From: Clusia tigrina
Lineage: Eukaryota; Arthropoda; Insecta; Diptera; Clusiidae
Direction: 5' to 3'
Assembly: GCA_920105625.2 (NCBI GenBank)
Contig: CAKKTE020000188.1
Location: 3,270,177 to 3,334,176 of the forward strand
Length of the DNA: 64,000 nucleotides
Each line of letters begins with the position of its first letter. Positions within the stretch are counted from its first letter, which is position 1. Under the pieces are notes generated by a model. It was not told where the DNA came from. It made no database searches and saw only the letters and a list, made by a program, of their open reading frames with translations. Positions 39,266-50,499 of the stretch are shown here, piece after piece. The translations under genes were made by a program, and so were the position numbers.

Positions 39266-40750
39266 ATGACAACTCATGGGCTGCTACATGAAGAAAAAGC
39301 AACTGCATTGGCTAAATACTTTGAAAAAGTCCTATCAAATGACGAAAATAAATATATTGAAACACGCAATGACTTAAATATAGACATTACAACCAAAATT
39401 AAGAAAACAAACACAACAGAAATAATTAATTGCATTAAAAAACGAATAAACCACAAAAAAGCACCAGGATACGATATGTTGACAGGAAAAGCTCTTGCTG
39501 AGCTACCTACTATAGGTTATAACTACTTAAGGAATGTTATCAACTCAATGTTCCGACTACAATTTTTTCCCAAAGTATGGAAAGTTGCTGAAATTATTGC
39601 ACTACTGAAGCAGGGAAAAGATGCTACAACTGCTTCGTCGTATAGACCAATTAGCCTACTTCCCATAATCTCTAAAGTTTCTGAAAAACTATTACATGAT
39701 AGACTTAGCCAGATCCTTGACAATAAAAACATTATACCAAATCATCAATTCGGCTTCAGAAAACGACATTCAACAATTCAAAAGATACACCGTATAACAA
39801 ACAAAATTGAAACAGACATAGAATATAAGCGGTACTGCGTTGCTGTATTCTTAGACGTTGCAAAAGCATTTGACAAAGTATGGCATAAAGGACTGATGCA
39901 TAAACTGAAGACGATGCTGCCACTTGACTACTATTTGATTGTTGAAAGTTATCTTAGTGATCGTTACTTTTACGTCAAATATAATGAAGAGTGTTCGTCT
40001 ATTCATCTTACAACAGCTGGAATTCCTCAAGGAAGTGTTTTAGGACCACTGCTATATGTCATATTTACCTCAGATATACCACTTCCAAAAGAACTGAATA
40101 CCACAATTGCTACCTTTGCTGACGACACAATTCTCTTAGCATCTGACAAAAATCGAAATACTGCGACTGCAAATCTGCAGATATACACAGAGAATGTTAA
40201 GGAATGGTTTGATAAATGGTGCTTGAAAATTAATGAAGATAAGACTGTACAAATAATTTTTACAACTAAAACAAAATTTAACCCAATACCTATTAAAATA
40301 AACAATAAAGTTATAAAAATAGGGTCTACAACTAAATACCTTGGTATACACATGGACTCAAAGCTAAATTGGCACTACCACATCAAACAAAAAACGAAAC
40401 AAATAAAAGAAAAATTTAGGCAACTATATTGGTTAATGGGTAAGCAATCTAAACTCACAATTAACAACAAGTTGCTGCTATACAAGTGTACTATAAAGCC
40501 AATTTGGACGTGCGGTCTCCAAGTATGGGGAACGGCAAAGCGGTCAGACATACAAAAAATTGAAAGACAGCAATCTAGAATATTAAGAGTTTTCATAAAG
40601 TCTGGTTGGTACACAACAAATGAAGATATACACCGCAAACTAAATATGACAAGAATTGGCGAAGATATAAAAAAGATATCCACAAAACACTACGATACAC
40701 TGCATGGGCATAATAACGAAGAAATAAACGAGTTGCTACATCTAGAATAA
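39266..40750 (+). CDS. Jockey ORF2 reverse transcriptase, open frame
   Basis: 494 codons without a stop. RT motifs in order: KKAPGYDMLTGKAL (about residue 69), SSYRPISLLPIISKVSEKLL, NHQFGFRKRHSTIQ, AVFLDVAKAFDKVWH (motif A, about residue 192), AGIPQGSVLGPLLY (motif B) and TFADDTILLA (motif C, both Asp present, about residue 285). The thumb carries TKYLGIHMDSKLNW. It copies LINE RNA at the target site. The Met at 39266 is internal; the linker upstream (38889-39269) is in another frame, so the intact part lacks the nuclease. Confidence 0.9.
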   Translation: MTTHGLLHEEKATALAKYFEKVLSNDENKYIETRNDLNIDITTKIKKTNTTEIINCIKKRINHKKAPGYDMLTGKALAELPTIGYNYLRNVINSMFRLQFFPKVWKVAEIIALLKQGKDATTASSYRPISLLPIISKVSEKLLHDRLSQILDNKNIIPNHQFGFRKRHSTIQKIHRITNKIETDIEYKRYCVAVFLDVAKAFDKVWHKGLMHKLKTMLPLDYYLIVESYLSDRYFYVKYNEECSSIHLTTAGIPQGSVLGPLLYVIFTSDIPLPKELNTTIATFADDTILLASDKNRNTATANLQIYTENVKEWFDKWCLKINEDKTVQIIFTTKTKFNPIPIKINNKVIKIGSTTKYLGIHMDSKLNWHYHIKQKTKQIKEKFRQLYWLMGKQSKLTINNKLLLYKCTIKPIWTCGLQVWGTAKRSDIQKIERQQSRILRVFIKSGWYTTNEDIHRKLNMTRIGEDIKKISTKHYDTLHGHNNEEINELLHLE

Positions 40751-41060
40751 ACCACCATGCGCCGTTTAAAGAGAACTCTACCAAACGACCTACTGAACTA
40801 GGAAATACAGACTACACATATTAGTAATAGTAATATAAATGTAAATGTAAATATTTATTATAAACATAATTTTTTATCATAAATTGTTATAATATAATTA
40901 TAGTGAATTATTATAATTAATGTAAATAATTTTTGTTGTATCACTTCTTGGCACTGGTCAAAATGTGTTTTTTATATTAATTTCCAAACAAATTGTCAAA
41001 TCATGTACTAGGTGTCAATAAAATGTATGAAATAATCGGAAATAAAAAAAAAGGTAAATA

Positions 41061-41400
41061 TGTATGTTCGATGCGAGTGAATAACTCGCTCAGGTCGTCA
41101 GAAATGTCCAGTCACAATCACTGCCAGTACTACAAGTTTCGCGAACTATGGTGTCAGGAATTGTTCACACCAACGCTGCTGTTCACATAAAAGAGTTGTT
41201 TCCGCCTACGCTGCGGTTCGTTGAAAGAACTGTTTTCTCTTACGCTGTTGGTCGTTGAAAGAGGTTGTTGTCGCTTGCGCTGTTGTTCATTCAAACAGTT
41301 GCTCACGCCACCGCTGCGGTTCGTTGAAAAAAGACCGAGTGCTCAAATGCTGCCCACACACAATGCGTGACGTACTGCGATTGGCTATCCGAATGGGGTC
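41061..41400. repeat. Repeat-rich target block, right part, with about 37-bp minisatellite
   Basis: After the LINE, the GCGAGTGAATAACTCGCTCAGG motif recurs (41071-41096). At about 41157-41330 five imperfect units of 33-40 bp follow, each of the form TTGTTnnCnCnTACGCTGCGGTTCGTTGAAAGA-like (core CGCTGnnGTTCGTTGAAA). No coding is seen. Part of the same unidentified repeat as 36370-36694. Confidence 0.65.
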
Positions 41401-42300
41401 ATAACTCAGTTTGGCCTTCTTCTTCTCGATAGCTTCCATAAGTTTAGCACCGCGCAGTTCTCATCCGCGTGTTTTCACTTTGTTTTCTTCTTCTTTTCGA
41501 TAGCTGCCTCGTGGTTCTTCTCCGCGTGGGTTTTCTCCACGTGCTCTCCACCGCGCTGGTTTTCTCCTTGTCTTCTTCACCACGTGTTCTTGTTGGGAGG
41601 CAGTGGCGTTATAATGAAAATGACTCACCAGTGTCTGGAAATTGGTGATCTCCTCATTTTGTGAGTGCTGTTGATGTGTCATGTAGGAGGATAAATCATT
41701 CAGATTTATGCTCCTTACAATCTCCTCACATCTCTATCATGCCCACGCATCTCACGCCGAGAACAGCATTAAAGCTCTACCTATAATACAAAACTTAATA
41801 AATATATTTTCTTTTCCAGGCCGCAGACTCGAAGATCAACACTCAACGTTACCACACATCTTAGAGGATAACCAGCATACGTATCCTATCGAATATACAG
41901 GAATATATTTATTTTATACTATACCCCACCTAGTAACCCAACTTTCCTGTGCTGTAATCGCCTCTACTGGACGCTCCTTCTCTTCATTATTAATCTGTTG
42001 GTTGTCATTTTCGTTAACTTCCCCCCGGTTTTCTAATACCCTATTTGAGGGCTCATACTTCAACTCCTCAGCTGCTGGGCGTATTTCTTGTTCTTGTGGC
42101 TGCTGCACGGGTCTCACTGTATAATTAATGAGTTTCATCAGCTTCAAATGATTCGCCCGCAACCGTTTCCCTGATCTTCTTAAATTCCAGGTCTTCAGTG
42201 GAAATATTGACCCACACTACAGGTGACAGAGACCCTACTCAACTAAACACACACACACGTCACACATAATAAAAACCCGAACAGTCGTATCAAAGAAACG
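41401..42300. other. Unidentified repeat continuation; weak retroelement-like frame on minus
   Basis: The 41460-41580 stretch has several CCGCGTG/CCACGTG units next to TTCTTCT. A minus-strand frame at 42188-41914 reads RRSGKRLRANHLKLMKL and then a Gln/Glu/Asn-rich tail to a stop. The first part looks like the basic end of an LTR-element pol protein, but it is too short to assign. The region may be the 3' end of a minus-strand LTR element, of which 36370-41400 would be the LTR. Confidence 0.3.
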
Positions 42301-42818
42301 CCCACAATATAAATCGAAGCAAAAAGAAAGCTGCGTCAGAAACTTAACGAAAAACTGCTAACGATGTAACCAATCAGCATAGCAGTGGCGGGAGCACAGG
42401 CAAACCAGCAGCATATTAGATCAGTTGTAATAATTAACACAGAACTATAATTACAATAAAACAACCACACGCACAGCCAACGATCTTACCAACCAGCGCC
42501 ACGGATGCCAAAAGAAGGAAAACAGCGACTAATATTACAACAAATACACGAAAAAATATTCAAACATCAAAAATATATAATAAATAATTAAATTATAAGC
42601 ATAAGACACCAACTACTAACACATTTAATCACAATTTTTTACAAGCCTTTAATTCCTTTTTTATTCTTAGCGGCTCACAAGCACGTCAAGCCAGCGGCGG
42701 AGCACTTTATTACCACGACCACTGGTAAATGAAGCGAACACTATTCCCATTTACCTTATCTCTCTTATCGCCCTACCAGGCTCTTATCAGCACCTTACTG
42801 GATCCCGCCATTACCTGT
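42301..42818. other. No gene recognised
   Basis: AT-rich sequence between the unidentified repeat and the gypsy LTR. Confidence 0.4.
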
Positions 42819-43020
42819 GTAACGAACTTTTCAGAGCTCAGCTGTGTCCAGGGTTCGTCAACAGAAATAAGTCCTTCTTGCCGTAGAGGGAGCGTGTCCC
42901 AGTGAGACTATTTAAGCTGAGTCTCCTGTGGACTTGGTTGACCCTATTTCATTGTCCTTATTAAGATCTCAGCGGCTATTGGTCTTGGATATTGTTCTCT
43001 GCTTGATGTTTCGATTTATT
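42819..43020 (-). repeat. 3' LTR of gypsy element
   Basis: Left copy of the LTR, GTAACGAAC to about GATGTTTCGATTT. Confidence 0.8.
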
Positions 43021-43353
43021 ATTGATACTTTGCACGTTTGTTACTTAACCCAATTAACCCAATGAAAGTTTAACGTGATTGAGAATTGGTTTCATACAAA
43101 AAGAAGAAACAAACGAATCAAAATCTGACTCGCCTACTTTGATTTATTTTATAATTTGGACAACCCAGATTTTGTGTGGGTGAAATTTGTCAGTGGTCAA
43201 ATTTCACTTCACACTCCATCCTTACTTCGCGGAAGATGGAAAAGACATTGCGTTAATATTTGAATTTCCCAGCGATGCTTGTGGTGCGGATGTACACCCT
43301 TGTTGTGGTGCTAGGAGTCTGATCGGTACTGTGTTTCCCAGCAAGGCCCGGCC

Positions 43354-46300
43354 TTACTTGCTATCAGGCGCGCAGTACACTTTAAGTTCGAAGTCGTGAG
43401 GAGTTATTCTCTGTCTATCCCCTTGCCGTGTCACTTCGACTATAACTGGCGAAACAAAGCTCTCCACCATGTATCGCGGGGCCAGCTTGGCAGCGAAATG
43501 GTCTGTATCTTTGGAGAGGGGATGTTGCTTTAAGAGTACTATTTGTCCAATGGCTGGTTCCATGCTCTCCGCCTGAGGTTATAATAACTTCGCTGGTCCT
43601 GACCTGCGCGCACCTGATTTCGTTGTACTATTTGGTATACTTCTCTAGGCTGTTCTGACCGCTCCTTGGAGTTTTGTCGTGGTTGACCGGTTCCCATTGT
43701 ATCGTATACGGTCTTGGGGAGTCGTTGTTCGCGTCCTTGTACTAAGGTCGTAGAACTGTATCCGGTTGTCTCCGAGACACTGATGTTGATGGCCAGAGTT
43801 AGCTGAGTCATCCCACTTCCGCTGCTGCTTGTCTGCGAACTGCGCAATCATGGCCTTAATAGTGCGGTTAGTACGCTCGACTGCATTTTCTTGTGGGGTA
43901 TAGGCAGAGAACACAGATAAAGGAAAGTGTTTTTCCCTGCCAGCGGACACACCACGATTTTGAGTGGATTCACCACGATTCTGAGTGGATTCACCACGAT
44001 TTTCAGTGGATTCGTGTACAAAGTTCGTCTGCTTTATTTCGCTGCTTTGCTGTTTGACGTTTGGGTTTCCTTTCTCTGTGTTCTCTGATATATGGTGCCG
44101 CGAACTGATGTCTTATCCCGTAGTCCTTGGTGAACCGCTTGAAAGATCGGCTGGAAAACTGAGAGCCGTTATCGGTGACCAGGACCTTTGGGACCCCAAA
44201 GTGGGCTAAGATGTACTCCCGAACGCCCGTTGTAAAGTCTCGGTGGTGCCTTTTCTGAGTGGAGCCATCTCAGTGCATTTGCTGAATTTGTCGTGGAATA
44301 CTATAATCATGCTTTTCTCATGCGTTGAGCGAGGTAAAGGTCCTACGAAATCGGCGCACAGAATGGCCCAGGGCTCCTCGGGGATTTGTGTCAACATTTC
44401 TCCACCCGGTTGTTGTTGGCTAGGCTTGTATTTCTGGCACAGTCCACACTGACGAACGTAGCGGCTGGGTCCCTGAACAGTCCTGGGCAATATTACCTGT
44501 TAGCAACTCGGGCAATCGTCTTCCAGATGCCTAGGTGTCATTCGGTTTACGCGTCGTGGCTCTCTTGTAAAATGCGTGTCCTCAACGGCCTGGAGTGCAT
44601 AGCTTTCATGGTGTACAGTCCGCATCACCCGTTCGATTTGCTATATGGCGATACAGCTGGCCGTAAGTTGAGCCACAACTTGCAATTTTGCTCCGCCTGG
44701 TCCTGTACGGTGACAGTGCATGCAGATTTGACTGGTTGTCTTGATAATGCATGTGCCAGTACATTTAATTTCCCCTTGCGATACTGAACCTCAAATAAAT
44801 ACTGCTGGAGTTCTAGTGTCCACCGTGCTAAACGTCCTGAAGGGCTCTCTATGGAATTTAGCCACTTTAGCTATAGGTGGTCGATGATCACAGTGAAGTG
44901 GTAGCCTTCCAGATACGGCCGCATTTTCCGGATGCCCCATATTATGGCTAGACACTCCTTCTCAGTTGGGGAGTAGTTTAGTTCGGCTCCATTCAGGTGT
45001 CTGCTAGCGTATGCTATCACTCGCTCAGCCCCCTCGATATCCTGCGTAAGCACTGCTCCCAACCCATGGTCACTGGCGTCAGTCTGGAGCGTGAACTTTT
45101 AACTAAAGTCTGGGCAAACAAGGATCGGAGCTTCCGTTAACCTTCATTTCAATAATTCAAAGCCCTCCTGTTGCTCAGTACCCCATCCGAAATGTTTTCT
45201 TTTGCTTAGTAGTATCGTTAAAGGGTGTACTGCTTTTGCAAAGTTGGGTACAACGCGGTGGGTACAACGGGGCGGTGGGATGCGATGTCCAAACAGCGGC
45301 GAAGCTGTCGTATGTTCTCAGGTGCTTGCTACTCCCGAGTCGCCGCGATTTTATCTGGGTCGGTATGTATACCCTTGTCGCTGACCATGTGTCCCAGATA
45401 TTTCAGCTACTTCCGAAATAATGCACACTTATCTAGGTTTAATTTTAAGTTTGCCTCCCTCAACCGTCGATGCACAGACGCCATTTCCCATCCTGTTTTC
45501 TTACTAGCACAATCGGTGCGCTGTAGGGGCTATGTGAGGGTTCGATATAGCCTTTCGTTATCAAATCGTCTACCTCCGCGTCAAATATTTCTTGCTGTGC
45601 TGGATTCCTCAGTATCGTTGTTTGATGGGCCGGTCATCGCGCATCACTATCTTGTGGCTTGTGAGATTGGTAACGCTTGGCCCGTCTGTGAATTTAGCCA
45701 ACTCTGTGGCCAGAAACAGTTTTATCCTTGCTTCGTCCGTCTTTCCTTCACTCGTAGAGACTTCCTGGCGTATGGTTGTGCACGACACGGTAACTTCCGT
45801 CTAGGCACCTAGTAGAATTTCCTGACCTCCACACGTCAGGGATAGTCCTTGCTGTGCCATGAAGTCCAGGCTGAGCAGTAAGTCGTCGGTGGAATCAGGT
45901 ATACGAAGTAGCTCCAGTTGACATACATTCCCTTCAAGCTTGATATACGTCACAAACGCTTGAGTAATATCTCTGGTTCGCCCATCCGCCATCAGCGCTC
46001 TAGTGTGTGTAGAGTTTACTCTACCGGTGGTAGCACCTAAATGGGAAATGAGTCGCTCGCTTATGGCGCCTGTGTCAAATGTGGCCGTGACGTTTTCAGT
46101 GCCAATGGTGACTGTGACACAGATACGCTCTCCATCGTAGCGTAGTGTATTTACTGCGTTTGAGGCTTGATGTCGGTGGGCTTCTCCATTTCTTGTTGCT
46201 GGCGGCAGCCCCGATCGTTTCCCCTACCGTTCTACAGCATTCAACTGTTCTAGATCCTCTCTTTCCGCACTCCGGCTTAGTACGTGTAAGCATGTCTATG

Positions 46301-46500
46301 CTGAGCCCGTATACCTCAGAGAGTTCTTCGACACGTTCGACGAAGGCCAGGGGGTCTCGCTCTCCGTCGAACCAGTCGGTAACGGTTGCGCGTAGGACGT
46401 CACGCGAAGGCCTGGTCAGTAACCAGTGATAGCGATTCTCGTGTGGTCATCATAGGTTCGCCGGAACCCGTTTGTGGCTGCAAACTATATGGAGTTCGGG
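43354..46500 (-). pseudogene. gypsy gag-pol remnants
   Basis: Gag: WFDGERDPLAFVERVEELSE at about 46360 in a frame with stops. Protease: ATFDTGAISERLISHLGA at about 46080 (DTGA for the usual DTGA/S). RT: only the entry region (SPYSAPIVLVRKQDGKWRL, about 45500) and a piece of the connection remain; the palm is deleted. RNase [21 protein letters not shown] at 45062. Integrase: finger CGLCQKYKPSQ, then DFVGPLP at about 44360; after the MITE it resumes as TPQENAVERTNRTIKAMI at about 43890; the C-terminal domain is at 43563-43354. No active protein is possible. Confidence 0.85.
43903..44088. mobile_element. 186-bp MITE inside gypsy integrase (family copy 1)
   Basis: Ends GGCAGAGAACACAG and CTGTGTTCTCTGA, flanked by TATA (43899-43902 and 44089-44092). 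Removing element and one TATA restores the integrase frame (APY then TPQ). Inside are three tandem 21-bp units ACCACGATTTTGAGTGGATTC (43951-44013). A sister copy lies at 58662-58834. Confidence 0.92.
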
Positions 46501-46797
46501 GCAACGTGCCTGGAACAGGCGGGAAGCTCTTTATATCTTGATCTTGGGAGTTCCTGATCTGAAGTGAGCTCTGTGGAATTTAAAAACTAAATGAGTTTCC
46601 TTCGCAATTCTTCTACAGTTCCTGAAGGATCCAAACCGAATTTGGTACTGTAGGCCACCAGTTGGTTCTTTCGAAGGATGTATACCCAACTCGTCTTCAC
46701 CATCCTATTAAGACGATGCTATTCGTGCGTTGAACGGCGAAGGATTTTCCTTGTGACTTGTCGTTTTGTTTTCTCAGGTCCCTGCTCAGGCGCCACA

Positions 46798-47000
46798 GTA
46801 ACGAACTTTTCAGAGCCGGGGTAAAGATCAGTTGTGTCCAGGGTTCGTCAACAGAAATAAGTCATTCTTGCCGTAGAGTGAGCGTGTCCCAGTAAGACTA
46901 CTTAAGGCTGAGTCTCCTGTGTCCCTATTTCGTTGTCCTTATTAAGATTTCAGCGGCTATTGGTCTTGGATATTGTTTTCTGCTTGATGTTTCGATTTTT
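46798..47000 (-). repeat. 5' LTR of gypsy element
   Basis: Right copy, with an extra GGGGTAAAGAT near its start. Diverged by several substitutions and indels from the left copy, so this is an older insertion. Confidence 0.8.
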
Positions 47001-47650
47001 CGATGCGCGTTTTGGGTATATACGTCGATATGTCAATGATGATAGCATTATGCTATGTGGTTGAAATATATATGCATATATTAATATGAATATATAATTT
47101 TCATACTCACAAACTGTGATGCGTTGAATGCGAATCTCTGATCTGTATAAACAAACAGCAGTTTGGGAAATCAGTCTCTTTCTTCTCCAGCACGCAGTTG
47201 AGACACACCAGGCATCAATAGTCTAAACAGGCAACAATAGTCTAAGGTTTTCACCGATTCTTCTGAGATATATACATGCGAAGCACAGAACCAGAGTCTA
47301 AGGTTTTTGCCGATACAGAGCCAACTGCCCCAAAAGAAAGCTCTTTGTATTCACCTCTAGTAGTGAAAAAGTTTTCTTGTGTATTTTATCAGATGACTCA
47401 TGCAGCAGGACACATTGAGCTTGACATTCAAAAATGTCCGACGCTGCCCAGAAAGTGAAGAAATAAGTATTTATATTTAATTTGGAAAATTGGGACAAAA
47501 TTGTAATTTTCTTTTATTTAAAACCAAAGACTTTCCACACAATCAGAATTTGTTTTCAATTTCACTGACTTCACTCTCAGCTTTTTGTAAATAGTATCTT
47601 TTTATTTCGCTGTGATCTGCTATCGAAGTTGTTTCAATAAAAACCTCAAA
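47001..47650. other. No gene recognised
   Basis: AT-rich sequence between two LTR elements. A repeated phrase AGTCTAA...GGTTTTnnCCGAT occurs at about 47220-47315. A 60-codon frame at 47276 is unsupported. Confidence 0.4.
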
Positions 47651-47964
47651 TGTAAATAGCTATTACTAAACGAAGTCAGCAAGCGCTGTAATGCATGCCG
47701 TTGGTTGCGGCCAACAACAGCGCAAATCGCTGATAACGAATTTTCACGTGCATCAGCACTTTGTGCACATTAATTGCAGTTTTTTGGCATTAACTTTATA
47801 TTTGTTGTTGTATAATTTTTATTTTATATGTAAAATATCTAAGTAAACAATAAAGGTGGGGTAATAGTATAAATTAAGTGAAATCATTAAATATGTATCA
47901 GTTCTTTGCAACCTATCAACGAGTGTTTTATTTAATTGGTCATTCCGGAGGTCTGGTTATATGT
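47651..47964 (+). repeat. 5' LTR of roo-like BEL element
   Basis: Begins TGTAAATAGCTATTACTAAACG; ends near TCTGGTTATATG. Contains TATAAAT at 47868-47874 and an arthropod initiator TCAGTT at 47898-47903. Confidence 0.82.
47868..47903 (+). promoter_or_regulatory. LTR promoter (TATA plus initiator)
   Basis: TATAAAT and TCAGTT with the initiator A 32 bases after the first T of the TATA box. The same pair is in the 3' LTR. Confidence 0.65.
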
Positions 47965-48249
47965 TGTAGTGCATGTGCACTATTGCGCACAAACGTAGTG
48001 TAGTACAAAGTCTACCTACGCAAACTACACATCCAAACCATACCAATAATAAGACACACCCATCCGCTGCACTGCAACACTATGACACTTGACATATGCA
48101 GTGTAATTAGAATCCTGGCGTGCGGTCATTGGTGAATTGGTTTGTTTTACAATTGAGTGGAATTTGAGTTAGACTTAAGCGAAAGGGATTAGAAATAAAC
48201 AATTAAATTAATCGAGATTTGTTATCGAGTTTGTAACTCAAATAAACCA

Positions 48250-48285
48250 TATAAAAACCCTGCTCGGGAATTAAACTACTCAGTT
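48250..48285 (+). promoter_or_regulatory. Second TATA plus initiator, between LTR and gag
   Basis: TATAAAAACCC at 48250 and CTCAGTTACC (TCAGTT at 48280-48285), with the initiator A 32 bases from the TATA start, the same geometry as the LTR promoter. It precedes the frame at 48577 by about 295 bases. Confidence 0.5.
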
Positions 48286-48554
48286 ACCAACTGGCAACTC
48301 AAACATTTGCATTTTTATTGCATTCAACCTTTCTTCGGCTCACAGTTAGAATTTGCTCAATGGCGTATTGCCGAGCAACGCTCTAATATATAATATATAT
48401 TGTGGTATTTATTTCGCACACAATATACGTGCATTACATGGCGATCCTGCCAAACTCGAGCTTGTAGATCTTCCTATACAGTATTGTATCCTGCAAGGAA
48501 ACTGTTATCCAGTTCTGATGCCAAACTCGTTCCTGCAGATTTTCTGAAATACTT

Positions 48555-49145
48555 TTGAATTTTTCCGAATTAAGATTTGATGTCAACAGTAGAAGAAGCG
48601 GCTGGTCCAAAACCATTAACGCTCCAGGAGTACCAAGAACGGATAAAACGCGGAGAAGAAGAGAAGCTGACCAGAATTCAGAAAGTAGCAGTACCACGAC
48701 CGAAGCGTCAAAGAGGTGGCAGACAGGTCTACCTAAGGAAGCAGCACGCTCACCTGTTATCACTAGTGAACGACACACTAAGACTCCCGACTTGGAACGA
48801 GGCCACCCAATTGTGGATGAAGATAAACGACATAGAACAGGAACAGCAAAGACGCGGCTGGACAAAGCAAAAACAGCAATGGGGTCACCTCAGTCGAAAG
48901 AGACTACGGTAATTACGGAGAATTTCGCGAATACTAACAACAACAACTTTACCATAACGGGAATTCTGACCGGAGCAGCATCGACGATAGCAGTTATAAT
49001 ATTACGACTATATACATTTTTGAAACTTAATAACTATTTTAAGCAATACGTATATAAGTGCGTAAATAAAGTAAATAATGTTTATACATACGAAGCACAG
49101 AACCACAGTACATCACAACTTTTGAGCGGCAGAATTCGGAATTAA
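48555..49145 (+). CDS. Overlapping frame upstream of gag with one hydrophobic segment
   Basis: 196 codons in a different frame from the one at 48577. The first two thirds (Arg/Ser/Thr-rich) may be only the shadow of that ORF. The last third, beyond 48912, has a segment FTITGILTGAASTIAVIILRL that could span a membrane. One possible reading is a single protein broken by a frameshift near 48900. Low confidence that this frame itself is used. Confidence 0.25.
   Translation: MNFSELRFDVNSRRSGWSKTINAPGVPRTDKTRRRREADQNSESSSTTTEASKRWQTGLPKEAARSPVITSERHTKTPDLERGHPIVDEDKRHRTGTAKTRLDKAKTAMGSPQSKETTVITENFANTNNNNFTITGILTGAASTIAVIILRLYTFLKLNNYFKQYVYKCVNKVNNVYTYEAQNHSTSQLLSGRIRN
48577..48912 (+). CDS. Unidentified basic ORF upstream of BEL gag
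   Basis: 111 codons, starting MMSTVEEAAGPKPLTLQEYQ (the second Met, at 48580, is equally possible). The N-terminal third has Pro-Leu-Thr-Leu-Gln-Glu-Tyr, then a strongly basic middle (KRQRGGRQVYLRKQ), then a Trp/Gln-rich helix-like tail (QLWMKINDIEQEQQRRGW). The basic block with Arg-Gly-Gly recalls short ORFs seen in some insect LTR elements, but I cannot name a family. It overlaps a second frame (48555-49145) that holds a hydrophobic segment. A TATA/initiator pair lies upstream at 48250. Confidence 0.5.
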   Translation: MMSTVEEAAGPKPLTLQEYQERIKRGEEEKLTRIQKVAVPRPKRQRGGRQVYLRKQHAHLLSLVNDTLRLPTWNEATQLWMKINDIEQEQQRRGWTKQKQQWGHLSRKRLR

Positions 49146-49319
49146 GAGCCTTGCCAGTGATTCCACTTGACCATGCATATTTTCAAAACAATTATTATGC
49201 CAAAATTGCGGCTAATGCATCAACATATAGTGATATGTTTGAGAAACGCTTCGCTGAGGTGACTCAACACCCAGAAACTTCAATTGAGGAAAATTAGGTA
49301 GTCCTCCTGCGGCCACAAT

Positions 49320-50411
49320 AGATAATCAAGGTGCTACTGGATACACGGCATACTCAGTAGGTACCAAACCGCAGCGAGCCTCATCAACCAATCGTCGACT
49401 AAGCGAGTCTACGCGGTTAATTCGACCCCTAGCCGAAGTGATAAGGACACCACGGCGGCAATTAATTACAATTATCGACGACACGGATCGACACTCGAAA
49501 CAGTTCCTTTCATTCAAGACCATACTACCACATTGGTACCATATCGAAGACATCACCAATTAGCTATGGGAATTGGAGGCTGATCCTACCCTTTTGTGTT
49601 ATGATACACAGCATTATATAACATTAGAAGAAGAAGTACAGTCCGTACTGGTACTACTAAGTGAGTGGGATGCAGAAGTTACATCAACACCGGTAGCAAA
49701 CAAGTCCTTACATCTGCCCAAGATAACCTTGCCTAAATTCGATGGCAATTATTTGAATTGGAGACAATTTCATGACCTCTTTAATGAAATGATCCATAAA
49801 CAGAAGACAGCGAACTGCCAGAAATTGTTCTACCTAAAGTCCAACTTAATATGAGAAGCCTACGAGGCTGCTGGTAAACGCACTGCTAAGTAAATTTGTC
49901 AACCAACCCAACGTCGTAGCAGAAGGAGCCGACAGTTTAAAGCGTTTCTATGACACAATCCAAGAATGTGTATTGGGATTACAAAACATCGGAATTGACA
50001 CTGGCACCTGGGACCCAATTCTATTGTTCATATGTATAAAGAATTTGGACAAGGCTTCACACACACTGTATGAGCAATCGCTAGCTAAGCAACGGGAACT
50101 CCAATCATTCAAAGATTTCCTAAGCTTCCTGCAATCCCGCTTCCAAGCTCTAGAGGCTTTAGGAGGCAAATCAATAAGCAAAGCAAGTACACTACTTGCA
50201 ACAAATACCGACCGCTTTGTGGAAGTAACCATCTTCTCTACGCATGTAATGACTTTGGCAAGGTGAACCATGACAAGCGGCTGCAACAAGTGAAACGGTA
50301 TAATCTCTGCATCAATTGCCTCAAACCAGGGCACACGCTCTCGAACTGCGTATCACGTGGATGCCGGAAGTGCTCCAAAAAGCATAATAATATGCTACAC
50401 TTCAAACACTA
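49320..50411 (+). pseudogene. BEL gag (DUF1759-like) with zinc knuckles, broken
   Basis: At 49573-49854 the core LHLPKITLPKFDGNYLNWRQ and FHDLFNEMIHKQKTANCQKL identifies BEL gag; a TGA at 49852 follows. It continues at 49973-50266 (GLQNIGIDTGTWDPI, LLFICIKNLD). After a frameshift at about 50265 the knuckles CINCLKPGHTLSNC and CRKCSKKHNNMLH (50312-50405) follow. Upstream coding is in fragments from about 49320. Confidence 0.82.
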
Positions 50412-50499
50412 ATCATACAAGAATTTAACCTGGTCATACGAAAGATACGACGTCAACTGCAAGTACCGACCAACACAGCGTATTAGCTACTCATACTAT

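Larger units (their letters stand above)
36695..41052 (+). mobile_element. Jockey LINE, full length, with target-site duplication
   Basis: Flanked by AAGGTAAATA (36685-36694 and 41051-41060; the first As merge with the tail). It has a 5' UTR of about 470 bp, ORF1 (37165 on), ORF2 (38229-40750), an AT-rich 3' UTR and a short A tail (about 41041-41052). Having EN and RT without RNase H and two ORFs fits the Jockey clade. ORF1 and the EN part are damaged, while RT is a long open frame. Confidence 0.9.
42819..47000 (-). mobile_element. Ty3/gypsy retrotransposon, decayed
   Basis: LTRs of about 200 bp start GTAACGAACTTTTCAGAGC (42819 and 46798) and share GGGTTCGTCAACAGAAATAAG, CTTGCCGTAGAG and CAGCGGCTATTGGTCTTGG. 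On the minus strand, directly after the right LTR, TGGCGCCTGAGCAGGGACC resembles a tRNA-Lys primer site. The order gag, protease, RT, RNase H, integrase fits gypsy. Large parts of gag and RT are missing and a MITE sits in integrase. The exact LTR right ends and target duplication are not resolved. Confidence 0.88.
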
